NCBI GenBank assembly: GCA_964454005.1
Contig: CAYVQE010000001.1
Location: forward strand, 1-64,000
From: CAYVQE01 sp964454005
GTDB taxonomy: Bacteria > Myxococcota > B64-G9
Direction: 5' to 3'
Length of the DNA stretch: 64,000 nt
The notes below the pieces were generated by a model. The model did no database searches. It saw only the letters and a program-made list of their open reading frames with translations, and was not told where the DNA came from. Shown piece after piece: positions 44,061 to 52,269 of this stretch (position 1 is the first letter of the stretch; each line of letters starts with the position of its first letter). A program made the translations under genes and the position numbers.

Positions 44061-45188
44061 ATGAACGGCGCTCCACGACTGATCAGCCGACGGGCCTTAT
44101 ACAGCCTGGTCGTCCTCGGGCTGGTCGGTCTGTTGCTGTATTGGTTGCGCGGTGTGCTGGCCCCCGTACTGCTGGCCTTCCTGGTGGCCTACATCTTCAG
44201 TCCGGTGGTGGAGTTCCTGGCCCAGCGGCGGGTGCCGCGGGCGCTGGCCAGCGGCCTGTGCTTGCTGCTGATGCTGCTGCTGACCGCCGGCCTGCTGGCG
44301 CTGATCGTGCCCACCCTGCATCAGGAGCTGCAGGGGGTCGCCAAACGCATGCCCGCCTACCTGGAGCGCATCCAGGAATCGGCCCTGCCCTGGATCGAGA
44401 CCAACCTGGGCATCCAGGTGCCCGAGACCCTGAGCGAGACGCTCAAGGCGGCCAAGACCGAGCTGGGCCAGCGGGTCGAGCAGCTGGCCGGTCCGGTCAG
44501 TCAGGTGCTGCGCCGTGTGCTGTCGGGGACCCTCAGCCTGCTGGCCTCGCTGATCTACTTACTGCTGGTGCCGCTGTTCATCTTCTATTTTCTGCGCGAC
44601 TACGAAAAGATCGTCGGTTGGGTGCGCGGGCTGATCCCGCCGCGGCAACGGCCGCGGATGCTGGGCATCATGGTCGAGGTCGACGACGTGCTGGCCGGCT
44701 TTCTGCGCGGGCAGATGATCGTCATCAGCACTCTGGCTGTGGTCTACTCGACGATCCTGTCCCTGCTCGACGTGCCGGCGGCCATCACCATCGCCGTCAC
44801 CGCAGCGCTGTTCAACATCGTGCCCTACCTGGGCACCATCACCGGGCTGCTGCTGTCGGTCCTGTTTCTGCTGCTCGAGGGCGCGGCCTGGACCAGCTAC
44901 CTGATCGTGCCCGGCGTGTTCGTCTGTGTGGCCACCTGCGACGGCCTGTTCTTGACCCCCAACGTGCTGGGCCACAAGCTCGGACTGGCGCCGATCATGG
45001 TCATCCTGGCCATTCTGGCCTTCGGTGAGCTGTTCGGTTTTCTGGGCATCCTGCTGGCGGTACCGGTGACCGCGGTGGGCAAGGTCCTGGTGCACCACGC
45101 GCTGCAGGCATACCGCAATAGCCGCGCGTTCACCGGCGCGGCCGACGACTGCCGCGTCTCGGACGTCCCCAGGGGAAGCCAGCCGTGA
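44061..45188 (+). CDS. AI-2E family transporter (PerM-like permease)
   Basis: 375 residues, eight membrane helices. Opening YSLVVLGLVGLLLYWLRGVL, the LAPVLLAFLVAYIFSPVVEF segment, a periplasmic loop of about 130 residues, and the conserved C-terminal half (GFLRGQMIVISTLAVVYS; IVPYLGTITGLLLSVLF; ILAFGELFGFLGILLAVPVT). The family is usually called AI-2 exporter/PerM, but substrates are diverse and unproven. Overlaps the next gene by 4 bp (GTGA). Confidence 0.88.
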   Translation: MNGAPRLISRRALYSLVVLGLVGLLLYWLRGVLAPVLLAFLVAYIFSPVVEFLAQRRVPRALASGLCLLLMLLLTAGLLALIVPTLHQELQGVAKRMPAYLERIQESALPWIETNLGIQVPETLSETLKAAKTELGQRVEQLAGPVSQVLRRVLSGTLSLLASLIYLLLVPLFIFYFLRDYEKIVGWVRGLIPPRQRPRMLGIMVEVDDVLAGFLRGQMIVISTLAVVYSTILSLLDVPAAITIAVTAALFNIVPYLGTITGLLLSVLFLLLEGAAWTSYLIVPGVFVCVATCDGLFLTPNVLGHKLGLAPIMVILAILAFGELFGFLGILLAVPVTAVGKVLVHHALQAYRNSRAFTGAADDCRVSDVPRGSQP

Positions 45189-46252
45189 AGAAGATCAAGC
45201 TGGTGGTCAGCGATTTTCACCTGGGCAACGGCCGCTACCTGCTGGACGGCAAGGTCAACCCGCTCGAGGACTTCCAGTACGATGAGGAGTTCATCGATTT
45301 TCTGGAGTACCACGGGGCGGAGCAGGCCGATGAGCCGCGCGATCTCGAGCTGATCATCAACGGCGACTTCTTCAACATGATCCAGTTGCTGGACGAGGAG
45401 CAGGCACAGGGCATCCTGACGGAGCAGGCCGCCCTGGCCAAGGTCGAGGCGATCATGAACGGCCACCGCGAGCTGTTCGCGGCGCTGCGGGAGTTCAACG
45501 CCCGCGACCACCGGCGGGTGGTGTTCGTGCTCGGCAACCACGACCCGCAGCTGCTGTGGAAAGGGGTCCAGGAGGCCATCCGGCGCACGGTGCAGGGCGA
45601 GGTGGTCTTCGTCGAGGATGCCTACCGTTTCGACGGGGTGCACATCGAGCACGGTCACCAGCTCGAGCCCATCTTCCAGATGGACCCGGAGCGTTACTTT
45701 CTGACCCGCGGCTATCCCGAGCCGGTGTTGAACCTGCCCTGGGGGGTTTTCTTCGTCAAGGACTACCTCTACCGCATCAAGCGCCGGCGGCCCTTCGTCG
45801 ACAAGGTCGCGCCCTACGGGCTCTATTGGCGCTGGTGCATGTTCAACGATTTCTGGTTCGGGCTGGTGGCGTTTTTTTCCTACCTGTGGTTCGTTCTGCG
45901 CACCCGTTTCTCGAAACTGCCGCTCAAACGCGCCGGCGCTCTGAAGGGCATCGGCGCCATCTTCTCGCTGGCCCATTCACCGACCATGGCCGAAGAGGCC
46001 GCCGCCATCATGGAGCGCGAGGACTGCCATACCGTCATCTTGGGCCACACCCACAGCCCGGTCCACGTCAAGGTGGGCCCCGGTGAGTACCTGAATCCGG
46101 GCGCATGGAACGACATCACCCACCTGGACATCCCCAACCTGGGCCACGGCCGGCGCCTGCACTACGTTCGGCTGGAGTTCAGCCAGGGCCGCCCCCAGGC
46201 CCGGCTTTGCGAGTGGATCGGGCTGCAACGGCCCTTCCGCGTGCTGCGTTGA
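45185..46252 (+). CDS. Calcineurin-like metallophosphoesterase
   Basis: 355 residues, GTG start. Metal motifs in order: VVSDFHLG (D-x-H), IINGDFFN (GD), FVLGNHDPQL (GNHD), IEHGHQLEP and ILGHTHSPVHV (GHTH). An insert of about 110 residues between the last two (RWCMFNDFWFGLVAFFSYLWFVLRTRF) is hydrophobic and probably lies on the membrane. The layout resembles UDP-2,3-diacylglucosamine hydrolase (LpxH/LpxG-type) enzymes, so lipid A or another lipid phosphate could be the substrate; this is inference. Coupled to the permease gene. Confidence 0.82.
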   Translation: MKKIKLVVSDFHLGNGRYLLDGKVNPLEDFQYDEEFIDFLEYHGAEQADEPRDLELIINGDFFNMIQLLDEEQAQGILTEQAALAKVEAIMNGHRELFAALREFNARDHRRVVFVLGNHDPQLLWKGVQEAIRRTVQGEVVFVEDAYRFDGVHIEHGHQLEPIFQMDPERYFLTRGYPEPVLNLPWGVFFVKDYLYRIKRRRPFVDKVAPYGLYWRWCMFNDFWFGLVAFFSYLWFVLRTRFSKLPLKRAGALKGIGAIFSLAHSPTMAEEAAAIMEREDCHTVILGHTHSPVHVKVGPGEYLNPGAWNDITHLDIPNLGHGRRLHYVRLEFSQGRPQARLCEWIGLQRPFRVLR

Positions 46253-46328
46253 GCGATCTGGAATGAAAAGGGCCCTGGTGGGCGGCGAGGTGGTTGAGCC
46301 CGGCGCCGACAGACCCTATACTGGGACC

Positions 46329-47171
46329 ATGCGACGCACTCCATGGCTGCTGGCGTTGGCGATCGGCTTGGGCGGGGCCAGCGGCGTGCGGGCCAATTTC
46401 GAGCTGCCGATCCTGCATCCGGTGGAAAAGACGGTGGTGGTCTCGGAGGAGATCGACAGCGACGAGCTGGCGCGGCTGGGGCGGATCGACAACGCCACCA
46501 TCGAAGTGCAGATGAGCGCCGGCAACATGATGCGCGACGTGTTGCTCGAGCAGCTCAACCGGGGCTTCGCCGGCGCCACCAAGCGGATCCAGCTGCAAGG
46601 CCGGATCGAGTCGGTCCACGTCGAGCAGCTCGGCCGGCTGGAGCGGATCGAGGTGGCCTACCGGCCGGGCGCGGCCGGGCTCGACGACGAGACATTCAAT
46701 GCCCTCTATCGGCTCGGCCCGACCCGCAAGCTGATCCACCTGCCGTCCGCTCCGGATCCGGAATTGCTGCAGCGGGTCGGCAAGCTGAAGTTTTTCGTTC
46801 CGGTCGTCCATTTGGCCGATCCGCCGCCCGGCGAAGCACTGCTGCGCTGGTTGCGCTCGCGGCCCGATCGCAGCGTGTGGTTCGTGCTGCCGGCCGGTTT
46901 TCCACCGCAGCGCATATACGAGCTGTGCGAGTTCCGACCGCTGCACCTGCTGCTGCAGACCCGGCGCAACCGTCTCGACGGGGATTTGCTGAATGTGGTC
47001 AAGGACTTGCGTGGAGTCGGGGTGACCGTCGTGGTGGACGGGCGGCTGACCGTGGCCGACGTCAAGCAACTGGCCGCCCTGGAGCGCTTTTCGCTGCGGG
47101 TCGTGCTCGGCCAGCCACCGCGCTACACGCCTGGTCTGAGCCGGCTGCTCAACCGGATCGAGCCGCCGTGA
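46329..47171 (+). CDS. Exported hypothetical protein
   Basis: 280 residues from ATG 46329; an in-frame ATG at 46263 would only add residues ahead of the signal peptide (TPWLLALAIGLGGASGVRA). The mature part alternates strands and helices, e.g. ATKRIQLQGRIESVHVEQLG, LHLLLQTRRNRLDGD and VTVVVDGRLTVADVKQLAAL, like a repeat of a small alpha/beta unit. No family recognised. Followed by tRNA-Val. Confidence 0.65.
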   Translation: MRRTPWLLALAIGLGGASGVRANFELPILHPVEKTVVVSEEIDSDELARLGRIDNATIEVQMSAGNMMRDVLLEQLNRGFAGATKRIQLQGRIESVHVEQLGRLERIEVAYRPGAAGLDDETFNALYRLGPTRKLIHLPSAPDPELLQRVGKLKFFVPVVHLADPPPGEALLRWLRSRPDRSVWFVLPAGFPPQRIYELCEFRPLHLLLQTRRNRLDGDLLNVVKDLRGVGVTVVVDGRLTVADVKQLAALERFSLRVVLGQPPRYTPGLSRLLNRIEPP

Positions 47172-47268
47172 CCGGCACCCGAACTGCGGGCTACGATCGA
47201 CGGTTGCCGGACCGGTTGCAGCCGGGCCCGGCAAGCACCCGGGTTTGGCCAATAATGCAACGAATTGC

Positions 47269-47297
47269 TTGACATCGCTGTGGTTCGCTGGTAGGAA
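47269..47297 (+). promoter_or_regulatory. Promoter of tRNA-Val
   Basis: TTGACA (47269-47274), 17-bp spacer, TAGGAA (47292-47297), 50 bp before the tRNA. Confidence 0.6.
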
Positions 47298-47347
47298 ATC
47301 GCTTCGCCTGGGAGCGGTGCATGGTGCTCCCTCGCTGTTTGGCATGC

Positions 47348-47419
47348 AGGCGCGTAGCTCAGGGGGAGAGCGCTACCTTGACACGGTAGAGGTCGGCGGT
47401 TCAAAACCGCCCGCGCCTA
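47348..47419 (+). tRNA. tRNA-Val (anticodon GAC)
   Basis: Cloverleaf: acceptor AGGCGCG/CGCGCCT, D stem GCTC/GAGC, anticodon stem CTACC/GGTAG with loop TTGACAC, T arm GGCGG-TTCAAAA-CCGCC, discriminator A. CCA is not encoded. An intrinsic terminator follows. Confidence 0.95.
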
Positions 47420-47426
47420 TTGGCTC

Positions 47427-47464
47427 ACGCCGGGTCCGCCTTTTTGCCAACCCGGCGTTTTTTT
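47427..47464 (+). terminator. Intrinsic terminator of tRNA-Val
   Basis: ACGCCGGGT (47427-47435) pairs with ACCCGGCGT (47450-47458), 14-base loop, followed by a seven-T run (47458-47464). The thrS ribosome-binding site begins directly after it. Confidence 0.85.
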
Positions 47465-47478
47465 AGAGGTACAAGGGC

Positions 47479-49470
47479 TTGAGTGCAGCCGAGGAAATCC
47501 ACCTGCGATTGCCGGACGGCAATTCGTTGGCCATGCCGGCCGGGGTCACCGTGGCCGACGTGGCCGAGCGCATCGGCCGCTCGTTGGCCAAGGCGGCCAT
47601 CGCCGGGCAGGTCGATGGCCACCCGGTGGATCTCGACCGCGGTATCGATCACGACGCCGAGGTGCGGGTGGTGGTGCCGGACAGCCCCGAGGGGCGCGAG
47701 GTGATCCGGCACTCGACCGCCCACGTCATGGCCGGCGCCGTCAAGGATCTGTTCCCCGAGGCCAAGGTCACCATCGGCCCGGCGGTCGATGACGGCGTCA
47801 ACGGCTTCTACTACGACTTCGATTACGAGCGGGGCTTCAGCGAGCAGGACCTGGAGCGCATCGCCCAGCGCATGCAGGCGGTGATCGACCAGGATCTGGC
47901 CTTCGAGCGGCTGGATGTCGATCGCGAGCGGGCCCGCGAGATTTTCGCCGAGATGGGCGAGGACTACAAGCTGGAGCTGATCGAGGCCATTCCCCCCGGC
48001 GAGACCGTCTCGCTGTACCGCCACGGCGATTTCGTCGATCTGTGTCGCGGGCCGCACCTGCCATCGACCCGCCGCATCAAGGCCTTCAAGCTGATGAGCG
48101 TCGCCGGCGCATACTGGCGGGGCGACGCCGATAACAAGATGCTGGCCCGCATCTACGGCAACGCCTTCGAGAGCGAAAAGGCGCTCAAGCAGCATCTGGC
48201 CCGGCTTGAAGAGGCCAAGAAGCGCGACCATCGCCTGCTCGGCAAGCAACTCGATCTGTTCAGCTTCAGCCAGGCGGTCGGCGGTGGGCTGGTGCTGTGG
48301 CACCCCAAGGGGGCGCGCATCCGGTCGCTGATCGAGACCTTCTGGCGCAAGTCGCACGAGGCCTACGGCTACGAGCTGGTGTACACGCCACACGTAGGCC
48401 GGGCCGACCTGTGGCAGACCAGCGGGCATCTCGACTTCTACGCCGACAACATGTACGCGCCGATGGAGATCGAGGGCAACCCGTTCTACGTCAAGCCGAT
48501 GAACTGCCCATTCCACATCGAGATCTATCGCTCGCAGCTGCGCAGCTATCGCGATCTGCCGCTGCGCATGGCCGAGCTGGGCACGGTTTACCGCTACGAG
48601 GCGTCGGGCGTGCTGCACGGCTTGCTGCGGGTGCGCGGCTTCACACAGGACGACGCCCACATCTTCTGCCGCGCCGACCAGCTCGATTCCGAGATCAGGC
48701 GCTGCTTGCAGCACACCTTCTACTTGCTGCGCGCCTTCGGCTTCGAGGCGTTCGAGATCTATCTCAGCACGCGGCCCGAGAAGTTCGTCGGCGAGGAGGC
48801 GGACTGGAACAAGGCCACCGCGGCGCTGTCGGCGGCGCTGGAGGCCGAGGGGCTCGAGTATCGAATCGACCCGGGCGAGGGTGTGTTCTACGGGCCGAAG
48901 ATCGACATCAAGATCCGAGACAGTTTGGAGCGCACCTGGCAATGCACCACGGTGCAGGTCGACTTCAACCTGCCGCGGCGCTTCGCGGTGGAGTATGTCG
49001 ATCGCGACAACCAGCGCATCCAGCCGTTCATGATTCACCGGGCCCTGCTGGGCTCGATGGAGCGATTCTTCGGCGTGCTGCTCGAGCACCACGCCGGTCG
49101 CTTGCCGATGTGGCTGGCGCCGGTGCAGGCGGCGGTGCTGCCGGTGACCGGCGACCAGGCCGATTACGCCCGGCGGGTGGTGGCGCGCTTGCGCGCCGCC
49201 GGTTTGCGGGCCGAACTGGACGACCGCAACGAGAAGCTGGGCTTCCGCATCCGCGAGAATCGCCTGCAGCGTTTGCCCTATTTGCTGGTGGTGGGCGAAC
49301 GGGAAGCCGACGAGGGCACGGCCAGCGCCAAGCGCGGCAAGGGAGAGGACCTGGGCGCGGTGGCGTTGGATGAGTTGGTTGAACGAATGGTCCGGGATGC
49401 TGCCTGGCCCGGTCCACCGCAAAATCAAGAACCAGGAGGGTGCATGACGAATGGATTGAGAAGGAGGTAA
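47479..49470 (+). CDS. thrS: Threonyl-tRNA synthetase
   Basis: 663 residues, TTG start with AGAGG upstream. TGS domain at residues 1-65, editing domain (HSTAHVMAGAVKDLF; DLCRGPHLPSTRRIK), class II core with KPMNCPFHIEIY carrying a zinc Cys, motif 2 RVRGFTQDDAHIFC and motif 3 IQPFMIHRALLGSMERFFGV, then the anticodon-binding domain. Charges tRNA-Thr. The final 20 residues (GPPQNQEPGGCMTNGLRRR) extend past the normal family end and overlap the infC ribosome-binding site. First gene of thrS-infC-rpmI-rplT. Confidence 0.96.
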   Translation: MSAAEEIHLRLPDGNSLAMPAGVTVADVAERIGRSLAKAAIAGQVDGHPVDLDRGIDHDAEVRVVVPDSPEGREVIRHSTAHVMAGAVKDLFPEAKVTIGPAVDDGVNGFYYDFDYERGFSEQDLERIAQRMQAVIDQDLAFERLDVDRERAREIFAEMGEDYKLELIEAIPPGETVSLYRHGDFVDLCRGPHLPSTRRIKAFKLMSVAGAYWRGDADNKMLARIYGNAFESEKALKQHLARLEEAKKRDHRLLGKQLDLFSFSQAVGGGLVLWHPKGARIRSLIETFWRKSHEAYGYELVYTPHVGRADLWQTSGHLDFYADNMYAPMEIEGNPFYVKPMNCPFHIEIYRSQLRSYRDLPLRMAELGTVYRYEASGVLHGLLRVRGFTQDDAHIFCRADQLDSEIRRCLQHTFYLLRAFGFEAFEIYLSTRPEKFVGEEADWNKATAALSAALEAEGLEYRIDPGEGVFYGPKIDIKIRDSLERTWQCTTVQVDFNLPRRFAVEYVDRDNQRIQPFMIHRALLGSMERFFGVLLEHHAGRLPMWLAPVQAAVLPVTGDQADYARRVVARLRAAGLRAELDDRNEKLGFRIRENRLQRLPYLLVVGEREADEGTASAKRGKGEDLGAVALDELVERMVRDAAWPGPPQNQEPGGCMTNGLRRR

Positions 49471-49478
49471 AGCGGGGG

Positions 49479-50075
49479 ATGCCGGACGATCGTACCCGTG
49501 TGAATAAGCAGATCCGCGCCCGTGAGTTGCGCGTGATCGGTGACGATGGCTCTCAACTGGGGATCTTGCCCCTGAACGAGGCGCTCGACCTTGCGGCGGA
49601 CAAGGGACTCGATTTGGTGGAGGTCTCGCCGAACTCGAGGCCGCCCGTGTGCCGCATCATGGATTACGGCAAGTACAAGTACAACCAGAAGAAGAAGCAG
49701 CAGAGCGCCCGCCGTCGCCAGGCTGGACAACAGATGAAGGAGGTCAAGCTCCGGCCCAAGACCGAGGAGCACGACTTCCAGTTCAAGTTCAAGCACATTA
49801 TGCGCTTTTTGGAGGACGGCAACAAGGCCAAGGTCACCGTGCGTTTCCGGGGGCGGGAGATGGCCCACCGGGACATCGGCTTCGAAATGCTCCAGCGCAT
49901 CATCGAAGAGACCGGCGACATGGCGGTGGTCGCCAGCAAGCCGGCCATGGAAGGTCGCTTGCTCTACATGGTGCTGGCACCATCGCCCAAGGCGATGGTC
50001 ATCAAACGGGCCCGCGAAGATCAACGCAACGACACGCAGAAAGAAGCCGACGAGCAGCCAGGCGACGCCGGCTGA
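49479..50075 (+). CDS. infC: Translation initiation factor IF-3
   Basis: 198 residues from ATG 49479 (AGGAGG 11 bases upstream). N-terminal domain RVNKQIRARELRVIGDDGSQ ... LDLVEVSPNSRPPVCRIMDY, the Lys-rich linker KYKYNQKKKQQSARRR, and the C-terminal domain (EVKLRPKTEEHDFQFK). Keeps 30S subunits apart from 50S and checks start codons. Unlike E. coli, the start is an ordinary ATG, so the AUU-based autoregulation does not apply. The frame also opens at GTG 49440, but that site has no usable spacing. Confidence 0.95.
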   Translation: MPDDRTRVNKQIRARELRVIGDDGSQLGILPLNEALDLAADKGLDLVEVSPNSRPPVCRIMDYGKYKYNQKKKQQSARRRQAGQQMKEVKLRPKTEEHDFQFKFKHIMRFLEDGNKAKVTVRFRGREMAHRDIGFEMLQRIIEETGDMAVVASKPAMEGRLLYMVLAPSPKAMVIKRAREDQRNDTQKEADEQPGDAG

Positions 50076-50186
50076 CACCGGCTGACAAAGGCTGACGCCG
50101 GCGCGTGCCCATTCGGCGATACGGAGAGGACCCCGGCGCCGCCGCCGTAGGGCGGTGGCGGGAGCCGGTTCGAAGGAGGAAGGCAA
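50076..50186 (+). promoter_or_regulatory. Structured leader between infC and rpmI
   Basis: 111 bases with three near-copies of CCGGCTGAC around the infC stop and a GC-rich hairpin at about 50134-50175 (CCGGCGCCGCCGCC against GGCGGTGGCGGGAGCCGG), ending just before the GGAGGAAGG of rpmI. Ribosomal protein L20 represses rpmI-rplT through such structures in other bacteria; that this one does so is inference. Confidence 0.35.
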
Positions 50187-50384
50187 ATGCCCAAGATCAA
50201 GACCAATCGCGCCGCGGCCAAGCGCTTCCACAAGACGAAGTCGGGCAAGTTCAAGGCCAAGCGGGCCTACATGCGGCACATCCTGACCACCAAACGACGC
50301 AAGAAGAAGCGCCGGCTGCGCAAGCCCACCATGCTCGCCAACTCGGACCTGCGTCAGGCCCGGCGTCTGTTGCCCTATGCCTGA
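50187..50384 (+). CDS. rpmI: Ribosomal protein L35
   Basis: 65 residues: MPKIKTNRAAAKRFHKTKSG and RAYMRHILTTKRRKKKRRL are the L35 signatures. Part of the 50S subunit. Strong ribosome-binding site GAAGGAGGAAGG. Confidence 0.97.
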   Translation: MPKIKTNRAAAKRFHKTKSGKFKAKRAYMRHILTTKRRKKKRRLRKPTMLANSDLRQARRLLPYA

Positions 50385-50418
50385 TCGGCTCGGGTAGTCG
50401 GAGCAAGCGAGGAACGTC

Positions 50419-50766
50419 ATGCCGAGAGCGACGAACAAACCGAGCCGCCACCAGCGGCACAAGAAGTGGTTGAAGCGGGCACGTGGTTTTTCCGGGATGC
50501 AGAGCAAGTCCTTTCGGGTCGCTGCACCCCGGATCAAGCGGGCCATGGCCTATGCCTACGCCGGGCGCAAGGTCAAGAAGCGCGAGTACCGCAGCCTTTG
50601 GAGCGTGCGCATCAACGCCGGCGCGCGCGACAACGGCCTGAGCTACAGCCGACTGATCCACGGGCTGCACCAGGCCGGGGTGGAGCTGGATCGCAAGATC
50701 CTGGCCGACATCGCCCTGCACGATCCAGCCGGGTTCTCCCGGATCGCCGAGCTGGCTCGCAAGTGA
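50419..50766 (+). CDS. rplT: Ribosomal protein L20
   Basis: 115 residues: start PRATNKPSRHQRHKKWLKRA, then RGFSGMQSKSFRVAAPRIKR and the globular end LDRKILADIALHDPAGFSRI. Binds 23S rRNA early in assembly and in many bacteria represses its own operon. A GC-rich hairpin without T-run follows (about 50769-50795). Confidence 0.97.
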   Translation: MPRATNKPSRHQRHKKWLKRARGFSGMQSKSFRVAAPRIKRAMAYAYAGRKVKKREYRSLWSVRINAGARDNGLSYSRLIHGLHQAGVELDRKILADIALHDPAGFSRIAELARK

Positions 50767-50848
50767 CGCCCGGCCGCCGCAGCGGGCGGCGGCCGCTCGC
50801 GTGGGTTCTCGCGCCCAGGGGCCCGGCCAGACGGTCGGATGGGTGACC

Positions 50849-51226
50849 ATGGACGATCAAGCACCGTCGCTGCCGGACAAGATTTATTTCAAGATCGGCG
50901 AGGTGGCCGAGATCGTCGGTGTCGAGCCCTACGTGCTGCGCTACTGGGAGACCGAGTTTCCCGCCCTCAAACCCTCCAAGTCGCGTTCCCAGCAGCGCCT
51001 GTATCGCAAGCGGGACGTGGAACTGCTGATCAAGATCAAGCGGTTGCTGTACGAGGACATGTACACCATCGCCGGCGCCAAGAAACAGCTGCTGCGCTCG
51101 GGTGAGAAGAGCCCCTCGCCGCAGATGGACCTGCAGCTGCCCGAGCGGCGCGACAGCGAGCTGCTGAAGAAGATCGAGCGCGAACTCACCGAGCTATTGC
51201 AGATCGTCGAGTCGGATTCGTCTTGA
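50849..51226 (+). CDS. MerR-type transcriptional regulator
   Basis: 125 residues from ATG 50849 (GTG 50843 is possible; weak ribosome-binding sites). N-terminal MerR winged helix: YFKIGEVAEIVGVEPYVLRY, WETEFPALKP, then RLYRKRDVELLIKIKRLLYE. A short coiled-coil tail ends the protein, with no effector domain. This small MerR type follows pheT or rplT in many delta-proteobacteria and is conserved beside translation genes; targets are unknown. Its last 41 bp overlap the end of the convergent hydrolase gene. Confidence 0.88.
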   Translation: MDDQAPSLPDKIYFKIGEVAEIVGVEPYVLRYWETEFPALKPSKSRSQQRLYRKRDVELLIKIKRLLYEDMYTIAGAKKQLLRSGEKSPSPQMDLQLPERRDSELLKKIERELTELLQIVESDSS

Positions 51227-51971
51227 CCGGGGCCAGCAGGCCCTGACGTAGAAACGCCTCGAGCAGCGCGCGCCAGGGGGCCCATTGGTGGCCGCCCGTG
51301 GTGGAGCGGTGCCGGTCCGGCGGCAGGGCCGCGGCCAGCAGGCCGTTGGCGCGGGCGAAGGGATCGGCCGTGCCCCAGCCGATGAAGATCCCCGGCCGAC
51401 GTTGCGGTTGGCGGGTGTGCTCGCGCAACCAGCTCCACAACGCGCGCTGGTAGTCGTCCGGCGCGATAGCCGCCGGGGCACGCCAGGCGGCCAGCCCGCC
51501 GGCTGCTTCGATCTCGTCGATCAGCTCCTCGTCGCCGAGGAAAGGGGCCAGCAGGATCAGCCCATCGATCTGATCGCCGCGCTCGCTGGCGTAGAGCAGC
51601 GCGCCCAGACCGCCCATGGAGATGCCCAGCAGCCAGATGCGCTCGTAGCCCTGCGCCCGCGCCGGGCCGATCACGTCTTCGTCCAGCCGCTCGATCAGGC
51701 TGCGCTCGTAGTAATAGCCAAAGTGGGCGTCGACCAGCAGCACGTCCACCGCCGGCGCGTGGCGCCGCACCAGTTCGACCAGCCCGGCCCGTTCCAGATC
51801 GGCCGCTCCGTCGCCGCGGCCCGGCAGCATGACCAGCAAGCAAGGCGCCTGCTCGTCAGCGGCCGGGCGCGGATGGGACGGGATGGGCACGCTGGTGGGG
51901 TAGAACAGGCTGCAGCCACCGAGGACAATGACCAGCAGCACCAGCCCGATCCTGCTTCCGGATCGTGTCAT
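51186..51971 (-). CDS. Alpha/beta-hydrolase lipoprotein
   Basis: 261 residues from ATG 51971 (GAGGAGG upstream). Lipobox IGLVLLVIVLGGC. Hydrolase fold with LVMLPGRGDGAAD as the oxyanion strand, nucleophile elbow GISMGGLGALLYASERG, a probable acid in GWGTADPFARAN and catalytic His in GGHQWAPWRALL. Likely an envelope esterase or lipase-like enzyme; substrate unknown. Converges with the MerR gene with a tail-to-tail overlap. Confidence 0.82.
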   Translation of the reverse strand: MTRSGSRIGLVLLVIVLGGCSLFYPTSVPIPSHPRPAADEQAPCLLVMLPGRGDGAADLERAGLVELVRRHAPAVDVLLVDAHFGYYYERSLIERLDEDVIGPARAQGYERIWLLGISMGGLGALLYASERGDQIDGLILLAPFLGDEELIDEIEAAGGLAAWRAPAAIAPDDYQRALWSWLREHTRQPQRRPGIFIGWGTADPFARANGLLAAALPPDRHRSTTGGHQWAPWRALLEAFLRQGLLAPVKTNPTRRSAIAR

Positions 51972-52056
51972 TCGCGCCTCCTCACCGAGGGCCAACTCGA
52001 GTATACAACGCCGCCGGTTCCGAGCAACCGAGCGCAGCGAAAAGCGGCCCGCTCGC

Positions 52057-52085
52057 TTGACAGCCCCCGGGGGCGCGGGTATAGT
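52057..52085 (+). promoter_or_regulatory. Promoter of tRNA-Pro
   Basis: TTGACA (52057-52062), exactly 17 bp, TATAGT (52080-52085); nearly full consensus, 17 bp before the tRNA. Confidence 0.8.
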
Positions 52086-52101
52086 CCGGCTCGCGTCTCG
52101 G

Positions 52102-52175
52102 CGGGGCGTAGCGCAGTCTGGTAGCGCACTTGCTTGGGGTGCAAGTGGTCGCTGGTTCAAATCCAGTCGCCCCGA
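52102..52175 (+). tRNA. tRNA-Pro (anticodon GGG)
   Basis: Acceptor CGGGGCG/CGCCCCG, D stem GCGC/GCGC, anticodon stem CTTGC/GCAAG with loop TTGGGGT, T arm GCTGG-TTCAAAT-CCAGT, discriminator A, CCA not encoded. Confidence 0.95.
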
Positions 52176-52186
52176 TTCGAACGCAG

Positions 52187-52216
52187 CGCCTGTCTCCCAG
52201 GAGGCAGGCGTTTTTT
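52187..52216 (+). terminator. Intrinsic terminator of tRNA-Pro
   Basis: CGCCTG (52187-52192) pairs with CAGGCG (52205-52210), with an inner CTCC/GGAG pairing, then six T (52211-52216). Confidence 0.8.
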
Positions 52217-52269
52217 CGTATGCGGGCTCGCCTCCACGGTGGCATCGCGCCTCAGCGATACTCAGATAC

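Noticed and set aside
47420..47478. T-box or leader control of thrS
   Set aside because: The only structure is the tRNA-Val terminator; the region is too short and lacks T-box motifs.
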